A stretch of DNA of 64,000 bases from Sva-07 sp963715285. GTDB lineage: Bacteria; Actinomycetota; Acidimicrobiia; Acidimicrobiales; Ilumatobacteraceae. Position 1 is the stretch's first letter. Every line of letters begins with the position of its first letter. Position numbers and translations under genes: made by a program. Below the pieces are notes generated by a model. That model saw only the letters and a program-made list of their open reading frames with translations, ran no database searches and was not told the DNA's origin. The DNA is taken from the NCBI GenBank assembly GCA_963715285.1, contig CAVQRU010000010.1, positions 62,001 to 126,000 on the forward strand, given 5' to 3'. Positions 52,955 to 62,240 of the stretch are shown piece by piece.

Positions 52955-53998
52955 TCACGAGACGGGTGGCGAGACCGCGAGGGCATCGATCACCGGTTGC
53001 GCCAGTGCTCGGCCGTACCGGTACGCCCCGCTCGACCACACCGGGCAGTCGTCGGTGACTCCCTGGACGGCGTCGCCGCTGACCGGGCAGAAGTGCACAC
53101 CGTCGGGCGCTCGCACCACGTTCACCGGGAGCCCGTCGGAGTTGTAGCCGCCCTGGCACGGTTCCGACGACAGGCAGGGCAGGGTGATCGTGTAGCTGTC
53201 GTCGACGAGCACTGCGGCGCCGGCATCGGCGTACCACACGCCGTCGTGGCCGTTCGCGATGTCGCGGTAGAGATCGTTCATCCGCCCCACCGCGGCCGAC
53301 GTGGGCCCGGACACCGGGGCCCCGGCGAAGACGACGTGGGTCCCGACCGGCGCGAACGTCGAGATGACGGTGGCGGCGTCGCCGGCGTAGCGCTCGGTGA
53401 CGGCCGGCCCGGTGACCGGGACGCCACTCGCGTCGTACATGCACGGAGTGAAGCTGTTCCCGCTGAACTCGACCACGACGATGCCGGGTGCGATCGATGC
53501 AGCGTCGGCGGCCATCTCGTCGAGCCAGTCGCAGATCGCGGTACCGCCGAAAGTCCGGGTGTGCACCTCGACGTCGGGTCGGTCGGCGAACGACTCCACG
53601 AAGGACTGGCGGGACTCCCAGGCGAGCGAATCGCCGTAGAGCACGACGACGGGTCGTGTCAGTGGGCCGATCGTGTCGACGGCCGCTGCAGGTTCCGGCT
53701 GCGCCGCCGACTCCTGGGCGACGGCCTCGGGGGCGCTCTGGTTCGCCGTCGTGGCAGTCGCACGACGCCGGACGACCGCCTGCACCCTGGCGCTCACGGT
53801 GGTGACCGGTCGCGTCGCCACGGCGGTCGAGCGCGGCTGGGTCAGCGCTGCAGCGGCGGGGGCGCCGACGGCGAGCCCCGGCGATCCACCCTCGGTCGGA
53901 TCCCCGGTGGCGTGCAGCAGCCCGACGATCAGTACGACGGCGGCGACGACGGAGATCGAGGCGACCAGCGGGCGGCGGAGCTCCGCGGACGAGTTCAC
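52955..53998 (-). CDS. Membrane-anchored SGNH-hydrolase-like protein
   Basis: 347 residues. One TM helix near 10-30, a long Ala/Thr/Pro-rich linker, then a domain with VVVLYGDSLAWESRQSF (GDS block I), FSGNSF (block-like Asn), and a C-terminal APDGVHFCPV where DxVH supplies the Asp/His dyad. Extra Cys pairs suggest an exported fold. It may edit O-acyl groups on surface polymers. GTG 53998 fits the TM segment; the longer frame is antisense shadow. Confidence 0.75.
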   Translation of the reverse strand: MNSSAELRRPLVASISVVAAVVLIVGLLHATGDPTEGGSPGLAVGAPAAAALTQPRSTAVATRPVTTVSARVQAVVRRRATATTANQSAPEAVAQESAAQPEPAAAVDTIGPLTRPVVVLYGDSLAWESRQSFVESFADRPDVEVHTRTFGGTAICDWLDEMAADAASIAPGIVVVEFSGNSFTPCMYDASGVPVTGPAVTERYAGDAATVISTFAPVGTHVVFAGAPVSGPTSAAVGRMNDLYRDIANGHDGVWYADAGAAVLVDDSYTITLPCLSSEPCQGGYNSDGLPVNVVRAPDGVHFCPVSGDAVQGVTDDCPVWSSGAYRYGRALAQPVIDALAVSPPVS

Positions 53999-54127
53999 AC
54001 CGACAGGGTCCCCGCATGCGCCGTCGAGGACAATCCTCCGGCGCGCACATGGACTGTGCGCTCGGCGACACAACGGGTGCTGACCGGTCGTCCGACACAA
54101 CCCGGGCGTCGAGGGTGCGCAGGGCGC

Positions 54128-54133
54128 TACGGT
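54128..54133 (+). promoter_or_regulatory. -10 element for Crp/Fnr gene (leaderless)
   Basis: TACGGT 8 nt before ATG 54142. Confidence 0.4.
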
Positions 54134-54141
54134 CGCCTTCG

Positions 54142-54834
54142 ATGGGGGAGTACTCATCGCGGTCGGGACCCGACTGGAGAGAACTCAGTTCGGTGGCGGG
54201 TCTCGACGAGCGCGCCCTTCGGGCCGCGTGCCGACGTCGCCGATACTCACGAAACGAGGTGATCTTCCACGAGGGTGATCCCGCGGGAGCGCTGCATCTG
54301 ATCGACGCCGGTCATGTGGCGATCCGCTTGACGACGGTGTTGGGCGACGTGGCGATCGTCGACGTCCTCCAGAACGGCGAGTGCTTCGGAGAACGGGTGC
54401 TCGTGCACGGCGACGGCGAGCGGTCGGCCACGGCGGTGGCGATGAGCGCCGTGGAGACGCTGACGCTCGACCCCGCGAGCTTCGAACGGTTGAGCGCAGG
54501 CCGCCCGGAGACGAGCCGTTTCCTGATGCTGGTGTTGAGCGAACGTCTCCGAGCGACCAATCAGCAACTGCTCGAGGCTCGCTACACGTCGGCCGAGCAA
54601 CGGCTCCACCGCTGCCTGTACCGGCTGGCCGACCAGTTCGGCGCGTTCGGCGGCGACCCGATCCCCCTCACCCAGGCCGACATCGCGTCGATGACCGGCA
54701 TCACGAGGTCCACGGCGAACCGTCTGCTCCGGCAGGCCGAGCGCGACGGTGTGATCACCACGGGTCGGGGTCGTATCCACATCGTCGACGCGGAAGGCCT
54801 CCGGCGGGGCATGGGCCTCACCGACCCCACCTGA
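54142..54834 (+). CDS. Crp/Fnr-family transcriptional regulator
   Basis: 230 residues. N-terminal cNMP-binding-like fold (IFHEGDPAGALHLIDAGHVAIRL, then GECFGERVLVHGDGERSATAVAM) and a C-terminal HTH (TQADIASMTGITRSTANRLLRQAERDGVI). There is no N-terminal Cys cluster, so it is not an Fe-S Fnr. The PBC motif FGExxLxxxxxRSAT resembles cAMP binders. The gene is divergent from the SGNH hydrolase and 80 nt ahead of the ureohydrolase. Confidence 0.87.
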   Translation: MGEYSSRSGPDWRELSSVAGLDERALRAACRRRRYSRNEVIFHEGDPAGALHLIDAGHVAIRLTTVLGDVAIVDVLQNGECFGERVLVHGDGERSATAVAMSAVETLTLDPASFERLSAGRPETSRFLMLVLSERLRATNQQLLEARYTSAEQRLHRCLYRLADQFGAFGGDPIPLTQADIASMTGITRSTANRLLRQAERDGVITTGRGRIHIVDAEGLRRGMGLTDPT

Positions 54835-54853
54835 TTCCGAGGCACCCTCGTTC

Positions 54854-54894
54854 TCGTGAACGACTGCGCGGCCAGGACGCGTTTCTGTTCACGA
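54854..54894. promoter_or_regulatory. Inverted repeat ahead of the ureohydrolase gene
   Basis: TCGTGAAC (54854-54861) and GTTCACGA (54887-54894) are perfect inverses 25 nt apart, ~20 nt before ATG 54915. It could be an operator, or read-through hairpin after the Crp gene. Confidence 0.3.
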
Positions 54895-54914
54895 AGTGGC
54901 CAGACTGGCCCACG

Positions 54915-55739
54915 ATGACCGTCAAGTTGTTCGGGGTGCCGTACGACGCTCACTCGTCGTTCCTGCGGGGACCGGCCCTCGCGCCGGTGGCGATCCGTGC
55001 CGCACTCACCTGTGGTTCGGCGAACTGGTGCACCGAGTCGGGCCTCGACCTCGATCCGGCGACGACCGAGTCGTGGATCGACCTCGGCGACCTCGATCTC
55101 TCCGACGATCCGGCGCATGTTGCCGACGCACTTCGGACCGTCCGCGACGCGGCCGCTCGAGCGATCGCCGACGGTTCCTCCCTGCTGTCGTTGGGAGGCG
55201 ACCACATCGTGACGTGGCCGCTGGTCCAAGCGGTCAGCGATCGCCACGACGATCTCACGATCGTGCACTTCGACGCCCATCCCGACCTCTACGACCACCT
55301 CGACGGCGATCGGTTCTCGCATGCGTGCCCGTTCGCTCGGATCATGGAGGAAGGGCGTGTCGCCCGCCTGCTCCAGTTCGGGATCCGCACGATGAACCCG
55401 CACCAGCGAGCGCAGGCGGAACGATTCGGCGTCGGGGTCCACGAGTTTCGCGACTGGGACGGCGAGATCCCGCCGTTGACCGGCCCGATCTACGTCACCG
55501 TCGACATGGACGCCCTCGACCCGGCGTTCGCGCCGGGTGTCTCGCACCACGAGCCCGGCGGGATGTCGACTCGTCAGCTCCTCGACGCCCTCCGCCAGAT
55601 CGCAGCCAGCGGGGCGACGGTCGTCGGCGCCGACGTCGTGGAACTCAATCCGACCCGTGACCTCGACGACGTGACGGCGATGGTCGCCGCCAAGATCACA
55701 CGCGAACTGCTCGGAATGCTGATCACGACGCAGCGCTGA
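54915..55739 (+). CDS. Ureohydrolase (agmatinase/arginase family)
   Basis: 274 residues. Binuclear Mn motifs are LGGDHIVT near 94-101, HFDAHPDLYDH near 118, and YVTVDMDALDPAFAPGVSHHEPGG near 195-218. The family hydrolyses guanidino compounds to urea. The usual GTPEPGG is SHHEPGG here, so substrate may differ from agmatine. The 3' end overlaps the convergent MFS gene by 17 nt. Confidence 0.87.
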   Translation: MTVKLFGVPYDAHSSFLRGPALAPVAIRAALTCGSANWCTESGLDLDPATTESWIDLGDLDLSDDPAHVADALRTVRDAAARAIADGSSLLSLGGDHIVTWPLVQAVSDRHDDLTIVHFDAHPDLYDHLDGDRFSHACPFARIMEEGRVARLLQFGIRTMNPHQRAQAERFGVGVHEFRDWDGEIPPLTGPIYVTVDMDALDPAFAPGVSHHEPGGMSTRQLLDALRQIAASGATVVGADVVELNPTRDLDDVTAMVAAKITRELLGMLITTQR

Positions 55740-57063
55740 CGTGGTGGCCACGTGGCCCGCTCCGGTGCGCGGCCGCGCCGAGGAGGAGACCGAGCGCAGG
55801 CACCACCATCGAGATCCACAGGGCTGCCTGGTAGCTCCCGGCGACCGACTTGACCAGGGCGAACAACGCCGGGCCGACCGCGCTGCCGATCACCAGTGCG
55901 CTCATCTGCAGGCCGGCGATCGACCCGAGGTGTCGCCGGCCGAACAGCCGGGGGAGGGCTGCCGAGGTCAGCGGCCCGAAACACCCTTGCGACACACCCC
56001 ACGCCACGATCGCCACCACTGCGAACGCCGGCGTGTCGAGGTGCCCCACCGCGAAGTACATCACGAGTTGGGCGACGCTCATCGCGGCGGCGATGACCAG
56101 CGGCGACACGATGTCGACCAGCCACCCGCCGATGAGGGTGACCGGCACGCTGACGAGCGCGATCGGCAGGAAGATGCGCACGATCTCGTCATCGGTGAGA
56201 CCGATCTCGGCGCCGAAGTCGACGATGTGGAACGTCAGCGCCGTCGAGGTGGCACTGAGCGCCGTGATCGGTGCGGCGATCGCCCAGAACCGCACGTCTC
56301 GGATCGCGGCGTCGCGTGTCAGGTCGTCGTCGCTGCCGACGATCACCGGTCGGTCGTCCGCCGGGTCGGCGCGGCCTCCGTCGATGACGAGCCCACAGCT
56401 CTCCGGGGTGTTGCGGTACAGCAGGACGATCATCGATCCGACCGCAACGACCAACACCACGGCCAGCAGCCGCCACGCCCAACGGAACCCACCGAGGTCG
56501 ATCAGTGCGAGCAGCAGCACCGGGCTGGCCGCGAAAGCGAAGCTCATGAACGTGCCGGCGACCGAGCTGACGAGTCCACGTCGCCGGTCGAACCACTGGG
56601 CGACCATCGTTCTCGACGACAGCGTCAGGAGGCCCTGGCCCGTGAAGCGGAGGAAGCCGAAACCCACGCTGAGCACCACGATCCCGACGACCGCGTTCAT
56701 CGGACCGACGAAGCTGAAACCGACGAGCACGCCGGCGAGCCCCAGCGTGGCCGACAACGCGACCACTCGGGCACCGTGTCGGTCGATGGCGCGCCCGCCG
56801 CGCGGCAAGAGGAACCCGCTCGACCCGGTGCCGATCAGGTAGGCGATCGAGAGCTGCAGCCTCGTCAGCCCGGTGCTGTCGGTCAGGTGGTCGGTGAAGA
56901 CACTGACCCCCGCGGTCTGGCCGGGCACCGAAGCGATCATGCCCAAGGTGCCCGCGACCACCACCACCCACCCGTAGTAGAAGCGGAATCGTGCGGGATC
57001 GAAGGGCCATCGACTGGTTGCACGGCCCGTGCGAGCAGCGCCTGCCGAGGTGTCGACGGTCAA
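55723..57063 (-). CDS. MFS transporter
   Basis: 446 residues with twelve hydrophobic segments in two blocks separated by a ~50-residue acidic central loop (DGGRADPADDRPVIVGSDDDL). It has the TM2-3 loop GGRAIDRHGARVV and QWFDRRRGLVSSVAG, like oxalate/monocarboxylate-type MFS carriers. There is no ATG before TM1. TTG 57063 is proposed because a 9-codon leader ORF (57089-57060) ends with a TGA overlapping it; GTG 57156 is another option. Confidence 0.82.
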   Translation of the reverse strand: MTVDTSAGAARTGRATSRWPFDPARFRFYYGWVVVVAGTLGMIASVPGQTAGVSVFTDHLTDSTGLTRLQLSIAYLIGTGSSGFLLPRGGRAIDRHGARVVALSATLGLAGVLVGFSFVGPMNAVVGIVVLSVGFGFLRFTGQGLLTLSSRTMVAQWFDRRRGLVSSVAGTFMSFAFAASPVLLLALIDLGGFRWAWRLLAVVLVVAVGSMIVLLYRNTPESCGLVIDGGRADPADDRPVIVGSDDDLTRDAAIRDVRFWAIAAPITALSATSTALTFHIVDFGAEIGLTDDEIVRIFLPIALVSVPVTLIGGWLVDIVSPLVIAAAMSVAQLVMYFAVGHLDTPAFAVVAIVAWGVSQGCFGPLTSAALPRLFGRRHLGSIAGLQMSALVIGSAVGPALFALVKSVAGSYQAALWISMVVPALGLLLGAAAHRSGPRGHHVSAAS

Positions 57064-57102
57064 CGGTTCGTACCGCGGCGGCAGGTCATCGGTGCAAGGG
57101 TA
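57060..57102 (-). other. Leaderless 9-codon leader ORF coupled to the MFS gene
   Basis: On the minus strand TACCCT (57102-57097) is followed after 7 nt by ATG (57089) encoding MTCRRGTNR, whose TGA overlaps the TTG start of the MFS gene. A mirror arrangement exists for the divergent gene. Confidence 0.35.
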
Positions 57103-57203
57103 CGAACTGATCCGGCACCCCGCGCCCTCGTCGACACTGGTGTCCTCGGGCCGCACCACTGTTGACGAGGTCGCCGGTTGCGCGAGCGGGTCGGTCGGGT
57201 GGC

Positions 57204-57262
57204 TACTGTCAGCCGAGATGCATCGGGGGGATGCGCACACACCGACGGAGGGGGATGGGTGA
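57204..57262 (+). other. Leaderless 14-codon leader ORF coupled to the CNB-patatin gene
   Basis: TACTGT (57204-57209) is followed after 8 nt by ATG (57218) encoding MHRGDAHTPTEGDG, whose TGA overlaps the GTG start at 57259. A GGAGGGGG ribosome-binding site lies inside the small ORF. Confidence 0.4.
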
Positions 57263-59421
57263 CACTGGCAGCACTGATCGAGAGCCTCGCTGCGTCGGCT
57301 CGTTCGGTGACCCTGGCGGATGGTGACGTGCTCGTCGAGCAGGGCGATTCGGCCGACAAGGTGTACTTCATCGAGTCCGGTGCGGTTGCCGCGTCGAAGT
57401 CCACGCCGCAGGGCGAGGTGCTCGTCGGGACCGTGGAGGCCGGGCAGGTGATCGGCGAGGTCACCGTCGTGGCCGGCGGGCTGCGCACCGCAACGCTGCG
57501 AGCGATCGGCTCCGTCGAGGTGCTGGAGTTCGAACGGAGCGACTTCGAGGCGTGGCTCAACAACCATCCCGAGATCGCCGACAGCGTGTCCGACGAGGCG
57601 CGTGAGCGTGTCGATCGCACGAACGTGGCGACGATGGTCGCCGAGCTGATGGGCAGCAGCGATCGTGAACTCGTCCAGCAGGTGGTCGACCGGGTCGAGT
57701 GGCGGCGACTCGCGGCCGGCGAGGTGCTGTTCCGCGAGGGTGACGTCGCCGATGCCGCGTACTTCATCGTCGGCGGACGGGTGATCGTGTTGGCGGACGA
57801 CGACCAGGGCGACGAGCAGCTGATCGCCGAACTCGGCCGCGGTGAGGTGGTCGGCGAGCTCGGCCTGCTCGACCGGGCGCCGCGATCCGCAACCGTGCGG
57901 GCGGTCCGTGACACCACGCTGGCGTCGTTCTCGACGTCCACGTTCGAGGAGCTCGTCGCGACGTCACCGGCGATGATGCTCAACGTCACGCGCGGCATTC
58001 TCACCCGGATCCGCAAGCCGACCCAGCGCCGCTTCGACCGTGCCGCCTCGCTCACGATCGCCGTCACCGCTGCCGGCGACGCCGACGCGATCGTCGCCGA
58101 GATCGTCGCCGAGATCGCACGCTTCGGAACCACCAAGCACCTGTCGAGTGTCAGCGTCGACCGTGTACTCAACCGCACGGCGATCTCCCAGGCTGCCACC
58201 GACAACGTCGGGGTGCCCCGGCTCGCCGAGTTCATGCACGAAGCCGACGTCGGCAACGACCACGTGGTGTTGCAGACCGATCGTGAGATGTCGCCGTGGA
58301 CGCGGCGGGCGCTTCGTCAGGCCGATCGCGTCCTGGTGGTGTGTTCGCCGAACCCCGACGCCGCCGAGCGTGCCCTGGTCAGCGAGCTGTTCGGGACCGT
58401 CGACGATGCGAGCCACGTCGCCAGGATGCTCGCCGTCCTCCATCCGTCCTCGACCGACCGTCCCCGCGGCACCGGATCGCTGATCGCACAGTGGAAGGTC
58501 GACGACGTCGTCCACGTCCGCAGTGGATCCTCCGCCGATCTCGCCCGTCTGGCGCGCCTCGCCAGCGGCCACGGCTACGGCCTGGTGCTCAGCGGAGGCG
58601 GCGCGCGGGGATTCGCCCACCTCGGCGTGCTGGCTGCGTTGCGCGAGCAGGGGATCCCCGTCGACGAGGTGGCCGGTTGCTCGATGGGCACGGTCGTCGC
58701 CGCGGCGATCGCACTCGGCCTGGACGGCGACGAGCTGATGGAACGTGCGGAGCAGCAGTTCCACCGGTTGCTCGACTACACGCTGCCGCTCGTGTCGCTC
58801 GTGAAGGGCGCCCGCATCACCCGCAACATCGAGGAGACGTTCGGGTCGTGGGACATCGAGGACCTGTGGCTGCCCTTCTACTGCGTGTCGACCAACCTCA
58901 CGAAGTCGCGTCTCGAGGTGCATCGCCGGGGCAGCACGGCGCTCGCGATCAGGGCGAGCGTGGCGATCCCGGGGGTCCTGCCACCAGTGCCGTACGAGGG
59001 TGATCTGCTCGTCGACGGGGGTGTGTTGAACAACCTGCCGTTCGAGGTGATGCGCGACAACAGCACGATCGAGACGATCGTCGCTGTCGACGTGGCCCCG
59101 GATCAGGGCCCTCGAGCCCGGTCGGACTACGGCATGTCGGTGTCGGGCTTCCAGGCGTTGGGGGCATCGCTTCGCCGGACCAAGTCGGACTACCCGAGTC
59201 TGACGTCGGTGTTGCTGCGCAGCATGCTCACCGGCGCCATGCGGAACCAGAAGGCGTCGATGCAGGACGGTTCGGTCGACCTGCTGCTCACCCTGCACCT
59301 GCCGGGAGTCGGACTGTTGGAGTTCGATCGCTCGCGGGAGGTGGCCGACGCGGGCTACGAGGCGTCGAAGCCGACGATCGGCCACTGGGCCGCCTCGCGG
59401 CCCGAGTTGGGGGTGCACTGA
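57259..59421 (+). CDS. Patatin-like phospholipase with two cyclic-nucleotide-binding domains (NTE type)
   Basis: 720 residues. CNB domain 1 (~10-115, VIGEVTVVAGGLRTATL) and CNB domain 2 (~140-250, VVGELGLLDRAPRSATVRA) both keep the phosphate-contacting Arg. A Rossmann-like middle domain (~255-425) leads to a patatin domain with oxyanion SGGGARG near 446, nucleophile S475 in GCSMG, and D586 in VDGG. This is the layout of neuropathy-target-esterase-like lysophospholipases. It is first in a coupled unit with an FtsX-type permease and an ABC ATPase that carries a third CNB domain. Confidence 0.9.
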   Translation: MTLAALIESLAASARSVTLADGDVLVEQGDSADKVYFIESGAVAASKSTPQGEVLVGTVEAGQVIGEVTVVAGGLRTATLRAIGSVEVLEFERSDFEAWLNNHPEIADSVSDEARERVDRTNVATMVAELMGSSDRELVQQVVDRVEWRRLAAGEVLFREGDVADAAYFIVGGRVIVLADDDQGDEQLIAELGRGEVVGELGLLDRAPRSATVRAVRDTTLASFSTSTFEELVATSPAMMLNVTRGILTRIRKPTQRRFDRAASLTIAVTAAGDADAIVAEIVAEIARFGTTKHLSSVSVDRVLNRTAISQAATDNVGVPRLAEFMHEADVGNDHVVLQTDREMSPWTRRALRQADRVLVVCSPNPDAAERALVSELFGTVDDASHVARMLAVLHPSSTDRPRGTGSLIAQWKVDDVVHVRSGSSADLARLARLASGHGYGLVLSGGGARGFAHLGVLAALREQGIPVDEVAGCSMGTVVAAAIALGLDGDELMERAEQQFHRLLDYTLPLVSLVKGARITRNIEETFGSWDIEDLWLPFYCVSTNLTKSRLEVHRRGSTALAIRASVAIPGVLPPVPYEGDLLVDGGVLNNLPFEVMRDNSTIETIVAVDVAPDQGPRARSDYGMSVSGFQALGASLRRTKSDYPSLTSVLLRSMLTGAMRNQKASMQDGSVDLLLTLHLPGVGLLEFDRSREVADAGYEASKPTIGHWAASRPELGVH

Positions 59422-60461
59422 TGTTGTTGTTGACCTTTCGCGACCTGGTGTATCGCAAGGTGCGTTTCATCGTGGTGACGGTGCTCGGGGCTGTCGTGTT
59501 CGCGTTGTTGTTCGTGATGACCGGCCTCGTCAACCAGTTCAATCTCGAACCGGCGGAGGCGGTCGAGCAGTTCGGGGCCGACGAGTGGGTGCTGCCGGAC
59601 GGCGTGTCGGCTCCGTTCACCTCGGTGTCGGTGATGCCGGCGGCAGCGTTCGACGGCGTCGACGCCGCGACGAAGTCGCCGGTGGTCATCACCCGGTCGA
59701 GCGTCGCCCAGGGCGCCATCCCCGAGGAAGTGGTGCTGGTCGGTTTCGAACCGGACGGGCTCGGGGCGCCGCAGGTCGTGGAGGGCCGGGTTCCCGAGGC
59801 CGAGGGCGAGGTGGCGCTCGACCGCACGCTGGACATCGGGGTCGGCGAGGGTGTCACCGTTGCGGGGGTCCCGTTCACCGTCGTCGGGCTGACCGAGGCG
59901 ACGACGGTCCTCGCCGGCATCCCCTTCGCCTACCTCGACCTGCCCGAGGCGCAGATGCTCGCGTTCGCGTCGACCGACGTGATCAGCTCGGTGCTGGTCG
60001 CCGGTGATGTCGGACCACTGCCCGCCGGCCTCGTCTCACTGGCGTCCGACGACGTGGTGGCCCAGACGCTGCAACCGCTCGAGGGAGCGATCGCTTCGAT
60101 CGATCTCGTACGGGCACTGTTGTGGATCGTGGCGGCGATCATCGTCGGCGCGGTCGTGTACCTGTCGGCGCTCGACCGCCAACGCGACTTCGCCGTCCTG
60201 AAGGCGGTCGGAGCGTCGAACGGTTCCTTGCTCGGAAGCCTCGCCCTGCAGGCCGTACTGATCGCACTCGGCGCCGTGGCACTGGCGGCGATCATCCAGG
60301 TGTTCCTCGCGCCGCAGTTCCCACTGCCGGTGACGGTGCCGACGAGCGCGTTCTGGCAGCTGCCGCTGTTGGCGGTGGTGATGGCGCTCGCCGCCGGGGG
60401 GATCGGCATGCGCAAGGTGCTCAGATCCGACCCGTCACAAGCATTCTCGGGGGCAGCATGA
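59421..60461 (+). CDS. ABC transporter permease, FtsX/MacB type
   Basis: 346 residues: TM1 at ~17-38, a ~190-residue periplasmic domain, then TM helices near 235-255, 275-300 and 315-335. The Leu/Lys loop LDRQRDFAVLKAVGAS is the coupling helix of MacB/FtsX permeases. The start overlaps the patatin stop (TGATG) and its end overlaps the ATPase start (ATGA). Confidence 0.87.
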   Translation: MLLLTFRDLVYRKVRFIVVTVLGAVVFALLFVMTGLVNQFNLEPAEAVEQFGADEWVLPDGVSAPFTSVSVMPAAAFDGVDAATKSPVVITRSSVAQGAIPEEVVLVGFEPDGLGAPQVVEGRVPEAEGEVALDRTLDIGVGEGVTVAGVPFTVVGLTEATTVLAGIPFAYLDLPEAQMLAFASTDVISSVLVAGDVGPLPAGLVSLASDDVVAQTLQPLEGAIASIDLVRALLWIVAAIIVGAVVYLSALDRQRDFAVLKAVGASNGSLLGSLALQAVLIALGAVALAAIIQVFLAPQFPLPVTVPTSAFWQLPLLAVVMALAAGGIGMRKVLRSDPSQAFSGAA

Positions 60462-61417
60462 CCGTTGGACCACTCACCGTCAGCGATCTCGTCGTCGAGT
60501 TCGTTCACGACGGCTATGCCATCCGCCCGCTCGACGGGCTGTCGTTCCAGGCGCAGGCCGGCGAACTCGTCGTGTTGCTCGGCCCGTCCGGGTGTGGCAA
60601 GACCACGCTGCTGTCGTGCCTGGGAGGCATCCTCACGCCGACGTCGGGCACCATCCGCCTCGGCGATGTCGACGTCACGGGGATGAAGGGAAAGCAGCTC
60701 GACGCGTATCGACGCGACGACATCGGGTTCGTGTTCCAGGCCTTCAACCTGATCCCCTCGCTGACGGCTCGGGAGAACGTCGCCGTGCCGCTCACGTTGA
60801 CGGGGCACAGCCGCCACGAGTCGTTCGCCCGAGCCGACGAGCTGCTCGAGAAGGTCGGCCTCGCGGAGCGAGCGCACCATCTGCCGAGCAAGTTGTCGGG
60901 CGGGCAGATGCAGCGCGTTGCCGTCGCCCGCGGGCTTGGCCACAACCCGCCGCTGTTGCTCGCCGACGAGCCGACGGCGAACCTCGACCACATCCAGGCC
61001 GAGGCGATCATCCGGCTGCTGCAGAGCCTGCGCGACGACGGGCGGATGATCGTGGTGTCGACGCACGACTCGCGGCTCGTGCCGATCGCCGACCGCATCG
61101 TGCAGATGGTGCCGCCCGATCAGCACGAGGAACGGCCGACCCACGACGTCACCTACGGTGCCGGCGAGTCGATCTTCGAGCAGGGCGACCCGGCCGACCT
61201 GGTGTACGTGATCAAGTCGGGGACCGTCGACGTGATCCGGGTGCTCGCCGACGGTGGGGAGGAGCTGCTCACCCAGCTCGGCCCCGACCAGTACTTCGGC
61301 GAACTCGGACCGTTCCTCGGCTTCCCGCGTTCGGCGTCGGTCCGCGCCACGAGCGACGCCGTGCTCACCGCCTACAGCCCGCGCGTGTTCCGCGAGAAGG
61401 TCCTCCACAAGTCCTGA
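60458..61417 (+). CDS. ABC transporter ATP-binding protein with C-terminal CNB domain
   Basis: 319 residues. Residues 1-220 are a LolD/MacB-type ATPase: Walker A GPSGCGKTT near 43, Q-loop VFQAFNL, signature LSGGQMQR, Walker B LLADEPTANLD, H-loop STHD. Residues ~228-315 are a cyclic-nucleotide-binding domain (FEQGDPADLVYVIKSGTVDVIRV, then FGELGPFLGFPRSASVRA with the conserved Arg). The fusion is unusual; it suggests nucleotide-controlled substrate export in step with the CNB-patatin protein. Confidence 0.9.
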   Translation: MTVGPLTVSDLVVEFVHDGYAIRPLDGLSFQAQAGELVVLLGPSGCGKTTLLSCLGGILTPTSGTIRLGDVDVTGMKGKQLDAYRRDDIGFVFQAFNLIPSLTARENVAVPLTLTGHSRHESFARADELLEKVGLAERAHHLPSKLSGGQMQRVAVARGLGHNPPLLLADEPTANLDHIQAEAIIRLLQSLRDDGRMIVVSTHDSRLVPIADRIVQMVPPDQHEERPTHDVTYGAGESIFEQGDPADLVYVIKSGTVDVIRVLADGGEELLTQLGPDQYFGELGPFLGFPRSASVRATSDAVLTAYSPRVFREKVLHKS

Positions 61418-61442
61418 CCCGCGCCGCGTCTCGATTTTCGCG

Positions 61443-62207
61443 TCAGCCGTCGATCGAGCGCAGGACACCCTCCAGGTCGTGGCGCTCGCGGAGGCGGGCC
61501 ACGTTGACCATCCAGCGCACGGGTATGCCGGGCCGGATGATCAGTTCACCGAGGCGGGTGACGTCACGATCGCGTTGGCGTTCCCGGGCGAGCCGCTCCG
61601 CGGGCGGGAGCCGGCTGAGTTCGGTGGCGAAGTCCCACGCATCGGCCCTCGCTCGGCGCAGGCTGAACGTCACGAGCGCTTCGTCGAATCGGAGGCCGGC
61701 GATGTCGATCCAGCGGGTCCACGGCGAGGTGGCGGCGATCGCCTCCTGCATCCGGTCGACGAGTTCGCCGAGCACGTCGTTGATCTTCTCGAAGTCGTCG
61801 CGCAGTTCATCGACCTCCCCCGTCTGCGTCGCGGCTGCTGCGGCAACTCCCAGGTCGAGGTTGATGTGTGCGTTGATCCCGAGGAGCAGGTGCTGCGACA
61901 CGAGGTGGCGCGTGTTGTCGCCCGACTCGAACGCCAGCCGCCACGCATCGGGGATCGGTGTACCGCGGTGCCAGCCGCTGCACGCATCGAGGTAGCGCTG
62001 GGCGAACAGCACGTCGAAGCGCTCCATCCGCTCTCCGTCCTCGAACTCGTTCGCTGCGATGCCCTGGCGGACACGGTCGGTGACCGCTCGGTACACGACG
62101 GCGAAGTAGCCACAGGGGTCCTTGGTGTCGAGGCAGCGGTCGATCTCGACGTCCAGTGCTGCGATCGCCTCGTCGATCGATTCGACGCCCGGACGGTCGC
62201 TGGCCAC
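61443..62207 (-). CDS. DUF5995 family protein
   Basis: 254 residues, helical. GYFAVVYRAVTDRVRQGI near 34-50, RYLDACSGWHRGTPIPDAW, and LLGINAHINLDLGVAAAA near 108-125 match the DUF5995 family. His and Asn in GINAHINLD may bind metal or haem; function is unknown. GTG 62207 follows a TACATT -10 by 6 nt. Confidence 0.8.
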   Translation of the reverse strand: MASDRPGVESIDEAIAALDVEIDRCLDTKDPCGYFAVVYRAVTDRVRQGIAANEFEDGERMERFDVLFAQRYLDACSGWHRGTPIPDAWRLAFESGDNTRHLVSQHLLLGINAHINLDLGVAAAAATQTGEVDELRDDFEKINDVLGELVDRMQEAIAATSPWTRWIDIAGLRFDEALVTFSLRRARADAWDFATELSRLPPAERLARERQRDRDVTRLGELIIRPGIPVRWMVNVARLRERHDLEGVLRSIDG

Positions 62208-62213
62208 TCGGCC

Positions 62214-62219
62214 AATGTA
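62214..62219 (-). promoter_or_regulatory. -10 element for DUF5995 gene (leaderless)
   Basis: TACATT 6 nt before GTG 62207. Confidence 0.4.
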
Positions 62220-62240
62220 GGCGGCAGGCCATCTGCCAGG

